Assembly (NCBI GenBank): GCA_018222605.1
Contig: JAAEZZ010000004.1
Coordinates: 270,600 to 334,599, forward strand
Origin: Alphaproteobacteria bacterium
Lineage (GTDB): Bacteria > Pseudomonadota > Alphaproteobacteria > Caulobacterales > Hyphomonadaceae
Direction: 5' to 3'
DNA length: 64,000 nt
The notes beneath the pieces are model-generated. The model had not been told where the DNA came from. It saw only the letters and a program-made list of their open reading frames with translations, and made no database searches. This document shows positions 29,931-39,694 of this stretch, piece by piece; the stretch's first letter is position 1, and every line of letters starts with the position of its first letter. The position numbers and the translations under genes are program-made.

Positions 29931-31757
29931 ATGGCAGCTGAACTCAGTCCCGCAGAAGCCGTTGACGCCCTTGTGCCGGCAATCACCCTGCTGGGCTTTG
30001 GCGCGGCAGCGGCCCTGGTCTCGCGCGCGCTGAGCCTCAGCCCCATTGTCGGCTATCTTCTGGCGGGCATTCTGATCGGCCCGCACATGCTAGGCCTGAT
30101 CCAGGAGAGCGGCGGCACCCATTTGCTGGCAGAGCTGGGCGTGGTGTTCCTGCTGTTCGATATCGGGATGCATGTCTCGTTACGGGAATTGAAGGAAAGC
30201 CGGGGCGACCTTCTGGGCCTTGCGCCGATGCATTTGGCATTGACCGGCCTGTTGAGTGCCGGGGCGCTTTACATGCTGGGCATCTCCTGGCCCATCGCGA
30301 TTGCCGTAGGCCTGAGCCTTGGTCTCTCCTCAACGGCTGTCGTCGCGCGCATCCTGACTGAGCGGGAGCAAAACTCCTGCCCCATTGGCCGCACGGCAAC
30401 GCACGTGCTGATCTTTCAGGATATTGTCGCCATCTTCCTGATGATCTTCGCCACATCCCTCGGCAAGGAAGAAACTGGTGCGACAGGCCTGGCTGGCCTT
30501 GTCTCGGAGCATCTGATGGGTGGGGCCGCCGTGCCGCTGGTTCTGGCCCTGTTGCTGGCCGTGATTCAGGCCGTGATTGCCTTTGGCGCGGCCATGATGT
30601 TTTCGCGGTACCTGCTGAACCCCGTCTTCCGCACGCTGGCCGCAACCCGCAATGATGAAGCGTTTACGGCCTTCACCCTACTTCTGGTCCTCGCCGCAGC
30701 CTGCGCCACCGCCGTGATCGGCTTATCGCTGACGCTGGGCGCGTTCCTGGCAGGACTTGCGGTTTCCGGCACACGTTTTCGCCATCAGGTACAGACCGAG
30801 ATGGGGCCCTTCCGCGGGCTGCTGCTGTCTTTCTTCTTCATCAGCGTTGGCCTGGCGATCGATCTGCCCAGCCTGATCCGTAATTTGCCGCTGGTCATCC
30901 TGGGCTCTGTGGCGATCCTCGTCCTGAAGACCGGGCTTGGCTATATCGCTGCGCGCGCCAACAAATGGAGCGTACCCGGCGCGGTACAGCTCGCCACGCT
31001 GCTGGCCCAGGGCTCTGAATTCACGCTGGTAATCCTGTCCCTGTCCTCGATCATGGCGGGTATGCCCCCTGCCCTGATGGGCAGCCTGATCGCCGCGATC
31101 GCCCTGTCCCTGGCGCTCGCGCCCAGTTGGGCCATCCTCGGCGGCAAGCTGTCCCGTGAACTTGCCCGCCGCAAGCAGGTGACGATGGAAACAGCCAATA
31201 CGCCCACAGTGGGTCGCCCGGTCATCGTGATCAGCATGACTTCTGCCGGGCGTCTCGCCATCGACGCCCTGATCGATTTCGGCATTCCCTATATCGCTAT
31301 CGATAATGAGCCGGACCGTTTCCTCGCCGCCGTGGCAGATGGCTACAATGTCTCCTTTGGCGATGCGACCAACATGAAACTGATCGAGGCCATCGGCGGC
31401 AACAATGCCCGTGCGCTGGTGCTGGGCCAGGCGCGCTATGAGGTGTCTGCTGAAGTGACGCCTACCATCCGCCGCCAGTATCCGGACCTGATCCGCTTTG
31501 TGGCCGTCGACAATCATCATGATCTCGACCGCTATCTGGAGCTGAATGTCCGCGCGCACCTGCTCGGCGGGGACTCCAAAGGCATCGAGATGGTGGCTGA
31601 CATGCTGCGCATTCTGGGCGTACCGGATGACGGCCTGAAAGACTGGCTGAGCCGCGAAGCTGACCTCTTCACCATCGGGGACGGCTCAGACCGCCACAGC
31701 CGCGCGGATGAAGATGACGATGAAGACGTCGAAGATACGGTCGAGGAAGCGGCCTGA
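29931..31757 (+). CDS. CPA2-family cation:proton antiporter (KefC-like) with C-terminal RCK-like domain
   Basis: GYLLAGILIGPHMLGL, LGLSSTAVVARIL, TLGAFLAGLAVS; C-terminal Rossmann-like domain and acidic tail. Confidence 0.9.
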   Translation: MAAELSPAEAVDALVPAITLLGFGAAAALVSRALSLSPIVGYLLAGILIGPHMLGLIQESGGTHLLAELGVVFLLFDIGMHVSLRELKESRGDLLGLAPMHLALTGLLSAGALYMLGISWPIAIAVGLSLGLSSTAVVARILTEREQNSCPIGRTATHVLIFQDIVAIFLMIFATSLGKEETGATGLAGLVSEHLMGGAAVPLVLALLLAVIQAVIAFGAAMMFSRYLLNPVFRTLAATRNDEAFTAFTLLLVLAAACATAVIGLSLTLGAFLAGLAVSGTRFRHQVQTEMGPFRGLLLSFFFISVGLAIDLPSLIRNLPLVILGSVAILVLKTGLGYIAARANKWSVPGAVQLATLLAQGSEFTLVILSLSSIMAGMPPALMGSLIAAIALSLALAPSWAILGGKLSRELARRKQVTMETANTPTVGRPVIVISMTSAGRLAIDALIDFGIPYIAIDNEPDRFLAAVADGYNVSFGDATNMKLIEAIGGNNARALVLGQARYEVSAEVTPTIRRQYPDLIRFVAVDNHHDLDRYLELNVRAHLLGGDSKGIEMVADMLRILGVPDDGLKDWLSREADLFTIGDGSDRHSRADEDDDEDVEDTVEEAA

Positions 31758-31867
31758 TCCCTTCCGTGTCGCCCTTCAGGGGTGACGGGGAATTGAAATT
31801 TGTGTCATCTGTTTCCCATGAAACCAATGGTGAGGTGCGGGGGCGCCACACTCAGGGAAGGGATAGG

Positions 31868-34768
31868 ATGAAACCGTTCAAATACATGCTGATGGCTGGC
31901 GCAGCTGCAGGCCTGCTGGCCGCCTGCGCGACACCGGAAACCGAACTCACAGAGACGGTCACTGTGGAGCGCGACACCCCGGAAACCGCACCTGATGAGA
32001 CCGAGGAAACCGAAAGCGGCGAGTTCAAGCTGGACTATGAAAAGTTCACCCTGGACAACGGACTGGAAGTTGTCCTGAACGTTGACCGGTCAGATCCCAT
32101 CGTCGCCTTCTCAACCGTGGTGCACGTCGGTTCCAACCGCGAAAAGCCGGGCCGCACAGGCTTTGCCCACTTCTTTGAGCACATGTCCTTCAATGATTCC
32201 GAAAACGTGCCACGCGGCTGGAACCGCAAGGCCATTCCGGAATGGGGTGGCCAGCGCAATGGCGGCACCTGGAGCGACGGCACGATCTATTACGAAGTCG
32301 TACCCACGGACGCTTTCGACAAGATCCTCTGGATCGACTCTGACCGCCTTGGCTACATGATCAATACAGTCACCCAGGAAGCACTTGAGCGCGAAAAGCA
32401 GGTCGTCAAGAACGAGAAGCGCGAGCGCGTTGACAATGCACCCTATGGCTATACGCAGGAAGTGATCCGTAAAGCGCTGTATCCGGAAGGCCACCCCTAT
32501 AGCTGGACCGTGATCGGCGCGCTGCCGGACCTGCAGGCCGCCACGCTTGAGGATGTGCAAGGCTTCTATGATGAGTATTACGGCGCAGCGAATGCCACGC
32601 TGGTCATCTCAGGCGATATCGACATTGAGGAGACTAAGGAGAAGGTGAAGCGCTGGTTCGGCGAGATCCGCTCTGGCGGTGATGTCGAGGCCCTGCCCCC
32701 GATGCCGGTGACGCTGGAGGAAACAAAGTCCCTCTACTTTGAGGACAACTTCGCAACCCTCCCGGAACTGAGGATCACCTTCCCCACCGTTGAGGCCTAC
32801 AGCAAGGACGAACAGGCACTGAACGTTCTGGCGCAGCTTCTGGCGGGCAGCAAGAATTCGCCGCTATATCGCACTGTCGTCGAGAAAGAAAAACTCGCAC
32901 CGGATGTCAGGGGTTATAATAACAGTATGGAACTTGCGGGCGAATTCGTCCTGAGCGTCCGCGCAAATGCCGGTACGGATCTGGACGATGTGTATACCGC
33001 CATCCAACAGGGCCTTGCTGAGTTTGAGGCAACCGGCGTAAACGAGACAGACCTTGCCCGCATCAAGGCGGAGCAGGAAACCATTTTGTACTCAAACCTG
33101 TCGACCGTCATGGGCAAGGCAATCCAGATGTCACAGGACAATGAGTTCGCGGGCGACCCGGCCTATGCCATCAAGTCCGCTGAATTGCTGCGGGACGTGA
33201 CGGCAGAAGACGTGATGGCCGCCTATGAAACCTACCTCAAAGCCAAACCCTCTGTAATCACCAGCTTCGTGCCGGAAGGCGAAGTTGAGCTCGCTCTGGA
33301 AGGCGCTGAACTGGCGACCGTCTGGATCGAGGAAGTGCGCAATGATGTGGCCGCTGAAGAGGTCAGTCAGGGCGAGGAAGCCGAGTATGAGCGCACGCCC
33401 TCCACGCATGACCGCTCTGAGCCGCCCTTCGGAGACCTGCCGCTGTTCGAGATGCCGTACATCTGGCATGCCACCCTGCCAAAGGATGTGGACCTGCTGG
33501 GCATTGAAAGCGACGAAATCCCGCTCGTCACGTTCGAAATCAGTTTTGATGGCGGCGCCTGGCTGGATCCGGCCGACAAGAAAGGCACGGCCAATTTGCT
33601 GGCCGAACTGATGAATGAAGGCACAGCCACGCGCACCCCGGCGGAGATGGAACAGGCGATCGGCCTGATCGGTTCCGGCATCACGGTCAGCGCGGATACG
33701 GATGGAATCACGATCAGCGCAACCGCCCTGGCCCGTAATTTCGAGGACACGGTGGATCTCGTGGAAGAAATCCTCGCAGCTCCGCGCTTCAAGTCTGAAG
33801 ACTTTGAGCGGATAAAAACCGCCACCCTGACAGAAATCCGCGACCGGGATGCCAACCCGACCGCGATTGCGTCACTGGCCTTCAACCGCCTGATCTATGG
33901 CGATGCGCATCCGCTCGGTACGTCCAGAAGCGGCACATTGGAAACAGTCGAAGACATCACCCTGGCAGACCTGCAGGCCGCCTATTCCACCCTGCTGAAC
34001 AGTCACGCCACCGTACATGTCGTGGGGGATGTCTCCCCTGCCCGCGCCGAAGCGGCCTTCACCGGACTTGCAGACATCGTGCAAACCCAAGATGTCGACT
34101 TGCCGGAATACGCCATCCCCGCGCAAAATAATGCGGGCAAAGTGTTCTTCATTGATGTTCCAGACAGCAAACAAAGCGTCATCTTCGTCGGCAAGCTGAC
34201 CGTTGCCTCAGACGAAGAGGACGCGCCGCGTGTCAGCTTCCTGAATGAAAAGCTTGGCGGCGGCATCAGCGGAGACCTTGCCCAGACACTCCGTATCGAG
34301 AAAGGCTACACTTATGGCGCCTATTCCTATATCTCTGACGGACATGTGAAACAGCCTTGGCGCGCCTATACCAGCGTGCGAGCCAATGCGACGCAGCCAT
34401 CGCTGGAAATCATCCGTGAAATGATCAGGGACTATGGACTGACCTTTGACCAGGCCGCCGTCGACCTGACACAGAACAAGGTGTTGAAAGACAATACCCG
34501 CGCCTATGAAAGTCTCAGCGCCAAGCTAGGCATGCTCCGCATGATCAGCAAGTATGGCTTTGGGGATGACTATCTGGAAACAGAGCAGCAGGAATTGCTG
34601 TCCATGGAAGCAGACGATTTCAAATCACTGGCTGCCGAATATCTCAGCGAGCCGGAGATGGTATATGTCATCGTCGGAGACAAGGCGACCCAGTTCGACG
34701 CCGTGAAGGCCTTTGCGGGCGGAACGCTCACCGAGCTGGATATATATGGCGAAAAGATCGCCGAATAA
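31868..34768 (+). CDS. M16 family zinc metalloprotease, two fused M16 halves, lipoprotein
   Basis: Lipobox LLAAC; GFAHFFEHMSFND (HxxEH) with downstream LEREKQVVKNEKRERVDN; second M16-like half from about residue 550. Confidence 0.92.
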   Translation: MKPFKYMLMAGAAAGLLAACATPETELTETVTVERDTPETAPDETEETESGEFKLDYEKFTLDNGLEVVLNVDRSDPIVAFSTVVHVGSNREKPGRTGFAHFFEHMSFNDSENVPRGWNRKAIPEWGGQRNGGTWSDGTIYYEVVPTDAFDKILWIDSDRLGYMINTVTQEALEREKQVVKNEKRERVDNAPYGYTQEVIRKALYPEGHPYSWTVIGALPDLQAATLEDVQGFYDEYYGAANATLVISGDIDIEETKEKVKRWFGEIRSGGDVEALPPMPVTLEETKSLYFEDNFATLPELRITFPTVEAYSKDEQALNVLAQLLAGSKNSPLYRTVVEKEKLAPDVRGYNNSMELAGEFVLSVRANAGTDLDDVYTAIQQGLAEFEATGVNETDLARIKAEQETILYSNLSTVMGKAIQMSQDNEFAGDPAYAIKSAELLRDVTAEDVMAAYETYLKAKPSVITSFVPEGEVELALEGAELATVWIEEVRNDVAAEEVSQGEEAEYERTPSTHDRSEPPFGDLPLFEMPYIWHATLPKDVDLLGIESDEIPLVTFEISFDGGAWLDPADKKGTANLLAELMNEGTATRTPAEMEQAIGLIGSGITVSADTDGITISATALARNFEDTVDLVEEILAAPRFKSEDFERIKTATLTEIRDRDANPTAIASLAFNRLIYGDAHPLGTSRSGTLETVEDITLADLQAAYSTLLNSHATVHVVGDVSPARAEAAFTGLADIVQTQDVDLPEYAIPAQNNAGKVFFIDVPDSKQSVIFVGKLTVASDEEDAPRVSFLNEKLGGGISGDLAQTLRIEKGYTYGAYSYISDGHVKQPWRAYTSVRANATQPSLEIIREMIRDYGLTFDQAAVDLTQNKVLKDNTRAYESLSAKLGMLRMISKYGFGDDYLETEQQELLSMEADDFKSLAAEYLSEPEMVYVIVGDKATQFDAVKAFAGGTLTELDIYGEKIAE

Positions 34769-34773
34769 AATCG

Positions 34774-34807
34774 AAAGGGCGGGCGGCCATTCTGCCGCTC
34801 GCCCTTT
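34774..34807. terminator. Bidirectional terminator-like hairpin between convergent genes
   Basis: AAAGGGCGGGCGGC-cattct-GCCGCTCGCCCTTT. Confidence 0.7.
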
Positions 34808-34835
34808 CTAGCCCTTCAGGTGCCCCTGAAGCGTA

Positions 34836-35372
34836 TCAGGACTTCAGGGCCTTGATGGCGTCATCAATGGTCGCGTGCGGACGGTCCATGATGGCGGCAA
34901 TCTGGGCGCGCTGTTCAATGGCCAGCCACAGGCCGGCAACCTCAACATCCACCACGCGCCAGTCGTTATCTTTCTTGATCACGCGCCAGCGAACGGTTTC
35001 CGGATCTTCACCCGGACGGTCCACACGGGTTTCCACGATGGAGTCATCATCACCGCGATCCTTGGATCCCAGGATGGTGACTTTCGCGTCGCGGAACTGC
35101 TCACCATGCCCTTCCAGACTATCTAGCAGATAGTTCTCGAAAGCCTCGACAAAGCGAGCCCGCTCTTCCTCAGAGACGCGGCGCGCATGTTTGCCAAGCG
35201 TGAAATTCGCAACCGTGTCAATGTCGACAGACTGGCGGATAGCCTCGCGGCTTTTTACGGGATCGCCAATCTGGCTGGCGGCTCCTTCAATGACGGCTTC
35301 AGCCTCTGGACCGGCGGCGGCCGGCAAAGCCATCAGGGCCAAGGCAGTTGATGCAACAAGCGCACGAAACAT
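34836..35372 (-). CDS. MlaC/Ttg2D-family phospholipid-binding protein
   Basis: Signal peptide; FTLGKHARRVSEEERARFVEAFENYLLDS, WRVVDVEVAGLWLAIEQRAQIAAI. Confidence 0.82.
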   Translation of the reverse strand: MFRALVASTALALMALPAAAGPEAEAVIEGAASQIGDPVKSREAIRQSVDIDTVANFTLGKHARRVSEEERARFVEAFENYLLDSLEGHGEQFRDAKVTILGSKDRGDDDSIVETRVDRPGEDPETVRWRVIKKDNDWRVVDVEVAGLWLAIEQRAQIAAIMDRPHATIDDAIKALKS

Positions 35373-35407
35373 GAGAACAATCCTTCTGCATTATCTCTTA
35401 TCGTGCC

Positions 35408-35566
35408 CTATCTATGTTCGACCTTGCCCTTTTGTTCCCCGGCAATCAGGATAGTGCTTATGCGCGATGAGCATGAAACCGGCATCTGGCGGCCGATCAG
35501 CAGCTCACCGTTAAGACGGATAACCTTATAGGCCGGGGCCCGGCAGGACAGGATGGCTGGGTACAT
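35408..35566 (-). CDS. Possible small protein (52 aa) upstream of the mlaC-like gene
   Basis: ATG preceded by AGAGGAGAAG; MYPAILSCRAPAYKVIRLNGELLIGRQMPVSCSS... Confidence 0.35.
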   Translation of the reverse strand: MYPAILSCRAPAYKVIRLNGELLIGRQMPVSCSSRISTILIAGEQKGKVEHR

Positions 35567-35718
35567 GAAACTTCTCCTCTGAACCGAGAAGTGCAAACCC
35601 CATACCACGCGCCACAGAGCGCGAATCTGCCATGAATACAGGCGAACAAGCGCGCCATGTGAGGGGGCTGGCTACCTCAGCGGCCCCATGAAACCCGGTT
35701 TTGGCACAGTCCGGAAGG

Positions 35719-35805
35719 TGGTGCGGGCGGCCGGGATTGAACCGGCAAGGCCTTGCGGCCGACGGATTTTAAGTCCGTTGCGTTTACCAATTTCGCCACG
35801 CCCGC
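35719..35805 (-). tRNA. tRNA-Leu(TAA)
   Basis: Minus strand GCGGGCGTGGCGAAATTGGTAAACGCAACGGACTTAAAATCCGTCGGC...GGTTCAATCCCGGCCGCCCGCACCA; anticodon loop CTTAAAA; CCA encoded. Confidence 0.95.
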
Positions 35806-35887
35806 GCAGCAAAAACTGGACATAACGGGTTTTGCCCGGGGATGCTATGTGTCATCGAACAAACTTGCAGGTAGAGGGTTATTCGAG

Positions 35888-36334
35888 ATGAAAATTGCAC
35901 TTCCCGCAATCTGGTTTGTCTTGGGGGCACTGGTCTTTGTGGCCGCTATCGGCATCTCCGGCGTGGCCGTTCCACAGGAAACCATCCCCAGCATGCTGGC
36001 CATGAACATGCCAGTCGCTGTGTTGACCCTCACACTCTGCATAGGCGTTGGCCTTGCCTATATGCTGGCCCTCAAAATACGCCCCTCGACACCTCTGATC
36101 GTGTTTGGCGTCCTGCACCTTGTCGCAATGTCACTCAGTCAGGTGTCTGTCACGATGGGCAGTTTCGTGCGCCAGAAGCTGATGTATGAGTCCATGTCCA
36201 TGCCGGACGGCACACAATTGATGAGCGTCTATTACTCCGGGGCCTCTCTGCTGGCCTTTCTCGGGTGGATCTTCTTCATTGTCGCGATGATCATCGCGCT
36301 GAATACCAAGCCACCCGTGCAAGACACCTTTTAG
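35888..36334 (+). CDS. Small integral membrane protein (4 TM)
   Basis: 148-aa hydrophobic product, start MKIALPAIWFVLGALVFVAA. Confidence 0.6.
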   Translation: MKIALPAIWFVLGALVFVAAIGISGVAVPQETIPSMLAMNMPVAVLTLTLCIGVGLAYMLALKIRPSTPLIVFGVLHLVAMSLSQVSVTMGSFVRQKLMYESMSMPDGTQLMSVYYSGASLLAFLGWIFFIVAMIIALNTKPPVQDTF

Positions 36335-37542
36335 CTCACCCGTTCAAACACGGCTGCAAGCCCCTGCCCGCCGCCAATACACATCGTCTCCAGACCATAC
36401 CGCGCCTCGCGGCGTTCCATCTCGCGCAGCAGAGTCGTCAGGATGCGCACGCCCGTACAGCCGACCGGATGGCCGAGCGAAATGCCGGAGCCATTGACGT
36501 TCAGCCGCTCCATGTCGCTGTCAGTCATCTCCAGAGCTTTGATGCAGGCGAGCACCTGCGCGGCGAAGGCCTCGTTCAGCTCAATCAGATCAATGTCCTT
36601 CATTTCAAGGCCCGCTGTTTTCAGCGCCTTCTGAGAGGACGGAACCGGGCCAATGCCCATGACTTCCGGCCCAACCCCGGCCACAGACCATGAGACGAGC
36701 CGGCCCAGCGGCTTCAGCCCGTATTTATCGGCGACTTCCCGCGTGCAGACAATGCAGGCGGCCGCGCCATCATTCTGGCCAGAGGCATTGCCCGCTGTAA
36801 CGGTCGCCTGATCATCCACCCTGCCCCGAATGGCACGCAGCGTGGAAAGCTTCTCCAGCGAGGAATCCGGACGGATATGCTCATCCGAATCTACCAGCGT
36901 GTCAGCCTTGCGGCCTTTCACTGTGTACGGAATGATCTCCTCGGCAAACTTGCCAGCCTTCTGCGCCGCTGCTGCTTTCATGTGGGAGTGATAGGCGAAT
37001 TCGTCCTGCGCCTCGCGCGCGATCTGATATTCCTTACGCAGGTTTTCTGCCGTCTCGATCATGCCGCCCGGCACGGGATGGTGCTTGCCGCCAGCGGTAT
37101 AGCGCCCGCGTGACAGGCCATCATGCAGCATCAGGCCATCACCCTTCAGGCCCCAGCGCATGTCGATGGAGAAGAAAGGCGCATTGGACATGCTCTCTGC
37201 TCCGCCAGCGATCACGACATCATTGGCACCGGTCGCAACTTGCATGATGGCATTGATCACCGCCTGCAGGCCGGAGCCACAACGCCGGTCAATCTGATAG
37301 CCTCCCGTCGATGTCGTCAGCCCGGCGTCCAGAGCGATCATGCGCCCAAAGGCCGGGGCCTCCATCGTCGGATAACATTGCGCGAAGATGCAGTCTTCCA
37401 CCAGCTCGGCTGGCAGCTTCGTCCGCGTCATCAGCTCACTGACAACATGCGCCGCCAGTTCGTGGGCGTGGACTGTCTTGAAGCTGCCCCCGAAACCACC
37501 GACCGCCGTGCGGACCGGCTCACAGATTACAACGTCTCTCAT
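36331..37542 (-). CDS. Acetyl-CoA acetyltransferase / thiolase family
   Basis: DRRCGSGLQAVINA, VIAGGAESMSNAPF, NVNGSGISLGHPVGCTGVRIL, CIGGGQGLAAVFE. Confidence 0.93.
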   Translation of the reverse strand: MRDVVICEPVRTAVGGFGGSFKTVHAHELAAHVVSELMTRTKLPAELVEDCIFAQCYPTMEAPAFGRMIALDAGLTTSTGGYQIDRRCGSGLQAVINAIMQVATGANDVVIAGGAESMSNAPFFSIDMRWGLKGDGLMLHDGLSRGRYTAGGKHHPVPGGMIETAENLRKEYQIAREAQDEFAYHSHMKAAAAQKAGKFAEEIIPYTVKGRKADTLVDSDEHIRPDSSLEKLSTLRAIRGRVDDQATVTAGNASGQNDGAAACIVCTREVADKYGLKPLGRLVSWSVAGVGPEVMGIGPVPSSQKALKTAGLEMKDIDLIELNEAFAAQVLACIKALEMTDSDMERLNVNGSGISLGHPVGCTGVRILTTLLREMERREARYGLETMCIGGGQGLAAVFERVS

Positions 37543-37557
37543 GGCACCTATCTCCTA

Positions 37558-38340
37558 TCAGCCCTGCTGGCCGCGGCCGCGTTCAGTTACCTGCTTGCGG
37601 GCCTCTTCAACCGCATCCGCAGTCACGGATTCCGAGTGCGCAATCGACCGGCGCAGCTCTTCCTTCATGCCCTCGGCGAAGGACATGCCAAAGCCGTCAT
37701 CTATCAGGGCCTTGTACTGCTTCAGCAGATCCGGCTGTGTACTGCACATATCATGCGCCAGTTTCATGGCGTGCGGGATCAGTTCGTCAGACGGATAGAC
37801 GCGGTTCACCAGGCCCCAGCGCTCTGCCGTGTGGGCGTCCAGGAAGTTGCCGCTGAACGACAATTCCTTGGCGCGGCTGATGCCGATCAGACGGGACAGT
37901 TTCTGCGACAGGCCCCAGCCCGGCACGATGCCGACGCGGGCATGGGTGTCGGCAAACTTTGCATGTTCGGAGGCCAGCAGCACATCGCACATCAGCGCCA
38001 GCTCAAACCCGCCAGTAATCGCAAAGCCATTGATCGCGCCGATGATCGGCCATGGATACTCTTTCAGCGCGCGGGCCATATCGATGGATTTGGAATCCTC
38101 ATCTGCACCGAGGGCAAAGCCGGTCTGGCCCGCTTCCTTGAGGTCGATCCCCGCCGTGAAGGCGCGGCCAGAGCCGGTCAGCACAACGGCGCGCACATCT
38201 TCATCATCCTTCAGCTCTGTGAACACGCGGACAATCTCGGCGCGCAGGGCGCGGCTCAGGGCATTCAGCGCATCGGGACGGTTCAGCGTGACCAGAGCCA
38301 CCGGGCCATCGCGCTCAACGAGTACTATTTCTTCTGACAT
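37558..38340 (-). CDS. Enoyl-CoA hydratase/isomerase (crotonase family)
   Basis: VTLNRPDALNALSRALR, GSGRAFTAGIDLKE, INGFAITGGFELALMCDVLLAS. Confidence 0.92.
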   Translation of the reverse strand: MSEEIVLVERDGPVALVTLNRPDALNALSRALRAEIVRVFTELKDDEDVRAVVLTGSGRAFTAGIDLKEAGQTGFALGADEDSKSIDMARALKEYPWPIIGAINGFAITGGFELALMCDVLLASEHAKFADTHARVGIVPGWGLSQKLSRLIGISRAKELSFSGNFLDAHTAERWGLVNRVYPSDELIPHAMKLAHDMCSTQPDLLKQYKALIDDGFGMSFAEGMKEELRRSIAHSESVTADAVEEARKQVTERGRGQQG

Positions 38341-38412
38341 GCAATTTCCTCCTGCTACCTCTTTCTATTAGGGGCCAGAGCGAACTGACGCCATGCCTGA
38401 CGTTGCGGCGTA

Positions 38413-38901
38413 TTATCCGGACTTTCTGCGACGGACCCAGTTCACAATGGCAATCAGCAGCGCCACAAGAGCAATCCCTGCGGCCAGAAAGAACAAGCCA
38501 AACTTCAAAGGCGTCAGCCAGTCCTTGGCATCCAGCGCATCTGCTGCGCCGGACAGGGCCAGCGCCTGCACCATGTTCTCCGTCAGATCGACCACCACAA
38601 CGGCCAGCGCTGGCAAGGCGGCCAGCCTGCCATAGCGCCCGAGAAAACGCAGCGCCAAACCGGCAAACAGCGCGCCATAAGCCAGCGGGTAAGCGGTATC
38701 CAGCAGAACCGTCACCCAGAAATGCGCGCTGCGCTGGGCGTCCGTCATACTGGCGATCAAAGCGCGGGAGGCCTCACCGCCATCCAGCGTATCAAGATAC
38801 GCGCCCCCAATAGCGCCGCTGAAGATGCCAAATCCAACACCGATCAGAAGGAACAGAATGAAACTGCTCCATAGAACCGGGGTGCGGGTCAGGAATGCCA
38901 T
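38413..38901 (-). CDS. Integral membrane protein, unknown
   Basis: 162-aa, 4 TM; stop/start overlap with upstream 38901 gene. Confidence 0.6.
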   Translation of the reverse strand: MAFLTRTPVLWSSFILFLLIGVGFGIFSGAIGGAYLDTLDGGEASRALIASMTDAQRSAHFWVTVLLDTAYPLAYGALFAGLALRFLGRYGRLAALPALAVVVVDLTENMVQALALSGAADALDAKDWLTPLKFGLFFLAAGIALVALLIAIVNWVRRRKSG

Positions 38902-39671
38902 CAGCCGGTCTCCTCCAGCCGCTCGGCCTGCACGCCGCAGGCTTTGACGATCTCTTCCAACCCGTCCGCCGCCACTTTCAGCAACGCCTCATCTGTCGCG
39001 CGGGCCACCAGATGGACACCGCTATCTGTCATGCTGACAAACCAGGGATAGGAGCCGAGCGAAACCTCCGGCATTTCCTTTGCCAGCGCGCCCAGCGGCT
39101 CGGCAATGTCGCCTTCTCGCAGGCCCCTGCCCCGAATCGTTACCTTGTGGACCACCGCGCCCGTCTCAAGCCGCGGGCCAATATCTTCCAGCATCGCCCG
39201 GGCGACGGAAGGCACGCCGGCCAAGGTAAAGACATTCCCGGTCTGAAATCCCGGTGCACCGGAGACGGGGTTCTCCACAATGCTCGCCCCATGCGGCACG
39301 CGCGCCATGCGGCGACGGGCGGGCGTGTATTCCGTGCCCATCTCGCGGTAACGCTCAGCCAGCATGGCCGTCACTTCAGGATGCTCTGAAATGCCGACGC
39401 CGAACGCCTTTGCAATTGCGTCTGCCGTGATGTCATCATGGGTTGGGCCTATGCCGCCGGTCGTGAAGACATAGGTATATTTCGCCCGCAGCGCGTTCAC
39501 CGCATCGACGATTTCGTCCTCAATATCCGGCACAATCCGCGTTTCGCGTACTGGAATCCCGAGCGGTGCCAGATAGCTGGCAATCTGTTGCAGATTGATG
39601 TCGCGCGTGCGGCCCGACAGCAATTCATCGCCAATCAGAAGGACGGCGGCAGTGGGGGCTGATTTGGTCAT
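38901..39671 (-). CDS. CinA N-domain / molybdopterin-binding (MoCF) family protein
   Basis: LLIGDELLSGRTRDINLQQIA, FTTGGIGPTHDDITADAIAKAFG. Confidence 0.9.
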   Translation of the reverse strand: MTKSAPTAAVLLIGDELLSGRTRDINLQQIASYLAPLGIPVRETRIVPDIEDEIVDAVNALRAKYTYVFTTGGIGPTHDDITADAIAKAFGVGISEHPEVTAMLAERYREMGTEYTPARRRMARVPHGASIVENPVSGAPGFQTGNVFTLAGVPSVARAMLEDIGPRLETGAVVHKVTIRGRGLREGDIAEPLGALAKEMPEVSLGSYPWFVSMTDSGVHLVARATDEALLKVAADGLEEIVKACGVQAERLEETG

Positions 39672-39694
39672 CCCGCCACTTTGCCCAGACTGGC

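Noticed and set aside
35753-35887. N-terminal extension of the 35753-36334 ORF
   Set aside because: Overlaps the tRNA-Leu(TAA) gene; a good start with hydrophobic N-terminus is at 35888.
37123-38337. 404-aa plus-strand ORF
   Set aside because: Antisense to thiolase and crotonase genes; no recognisable family.
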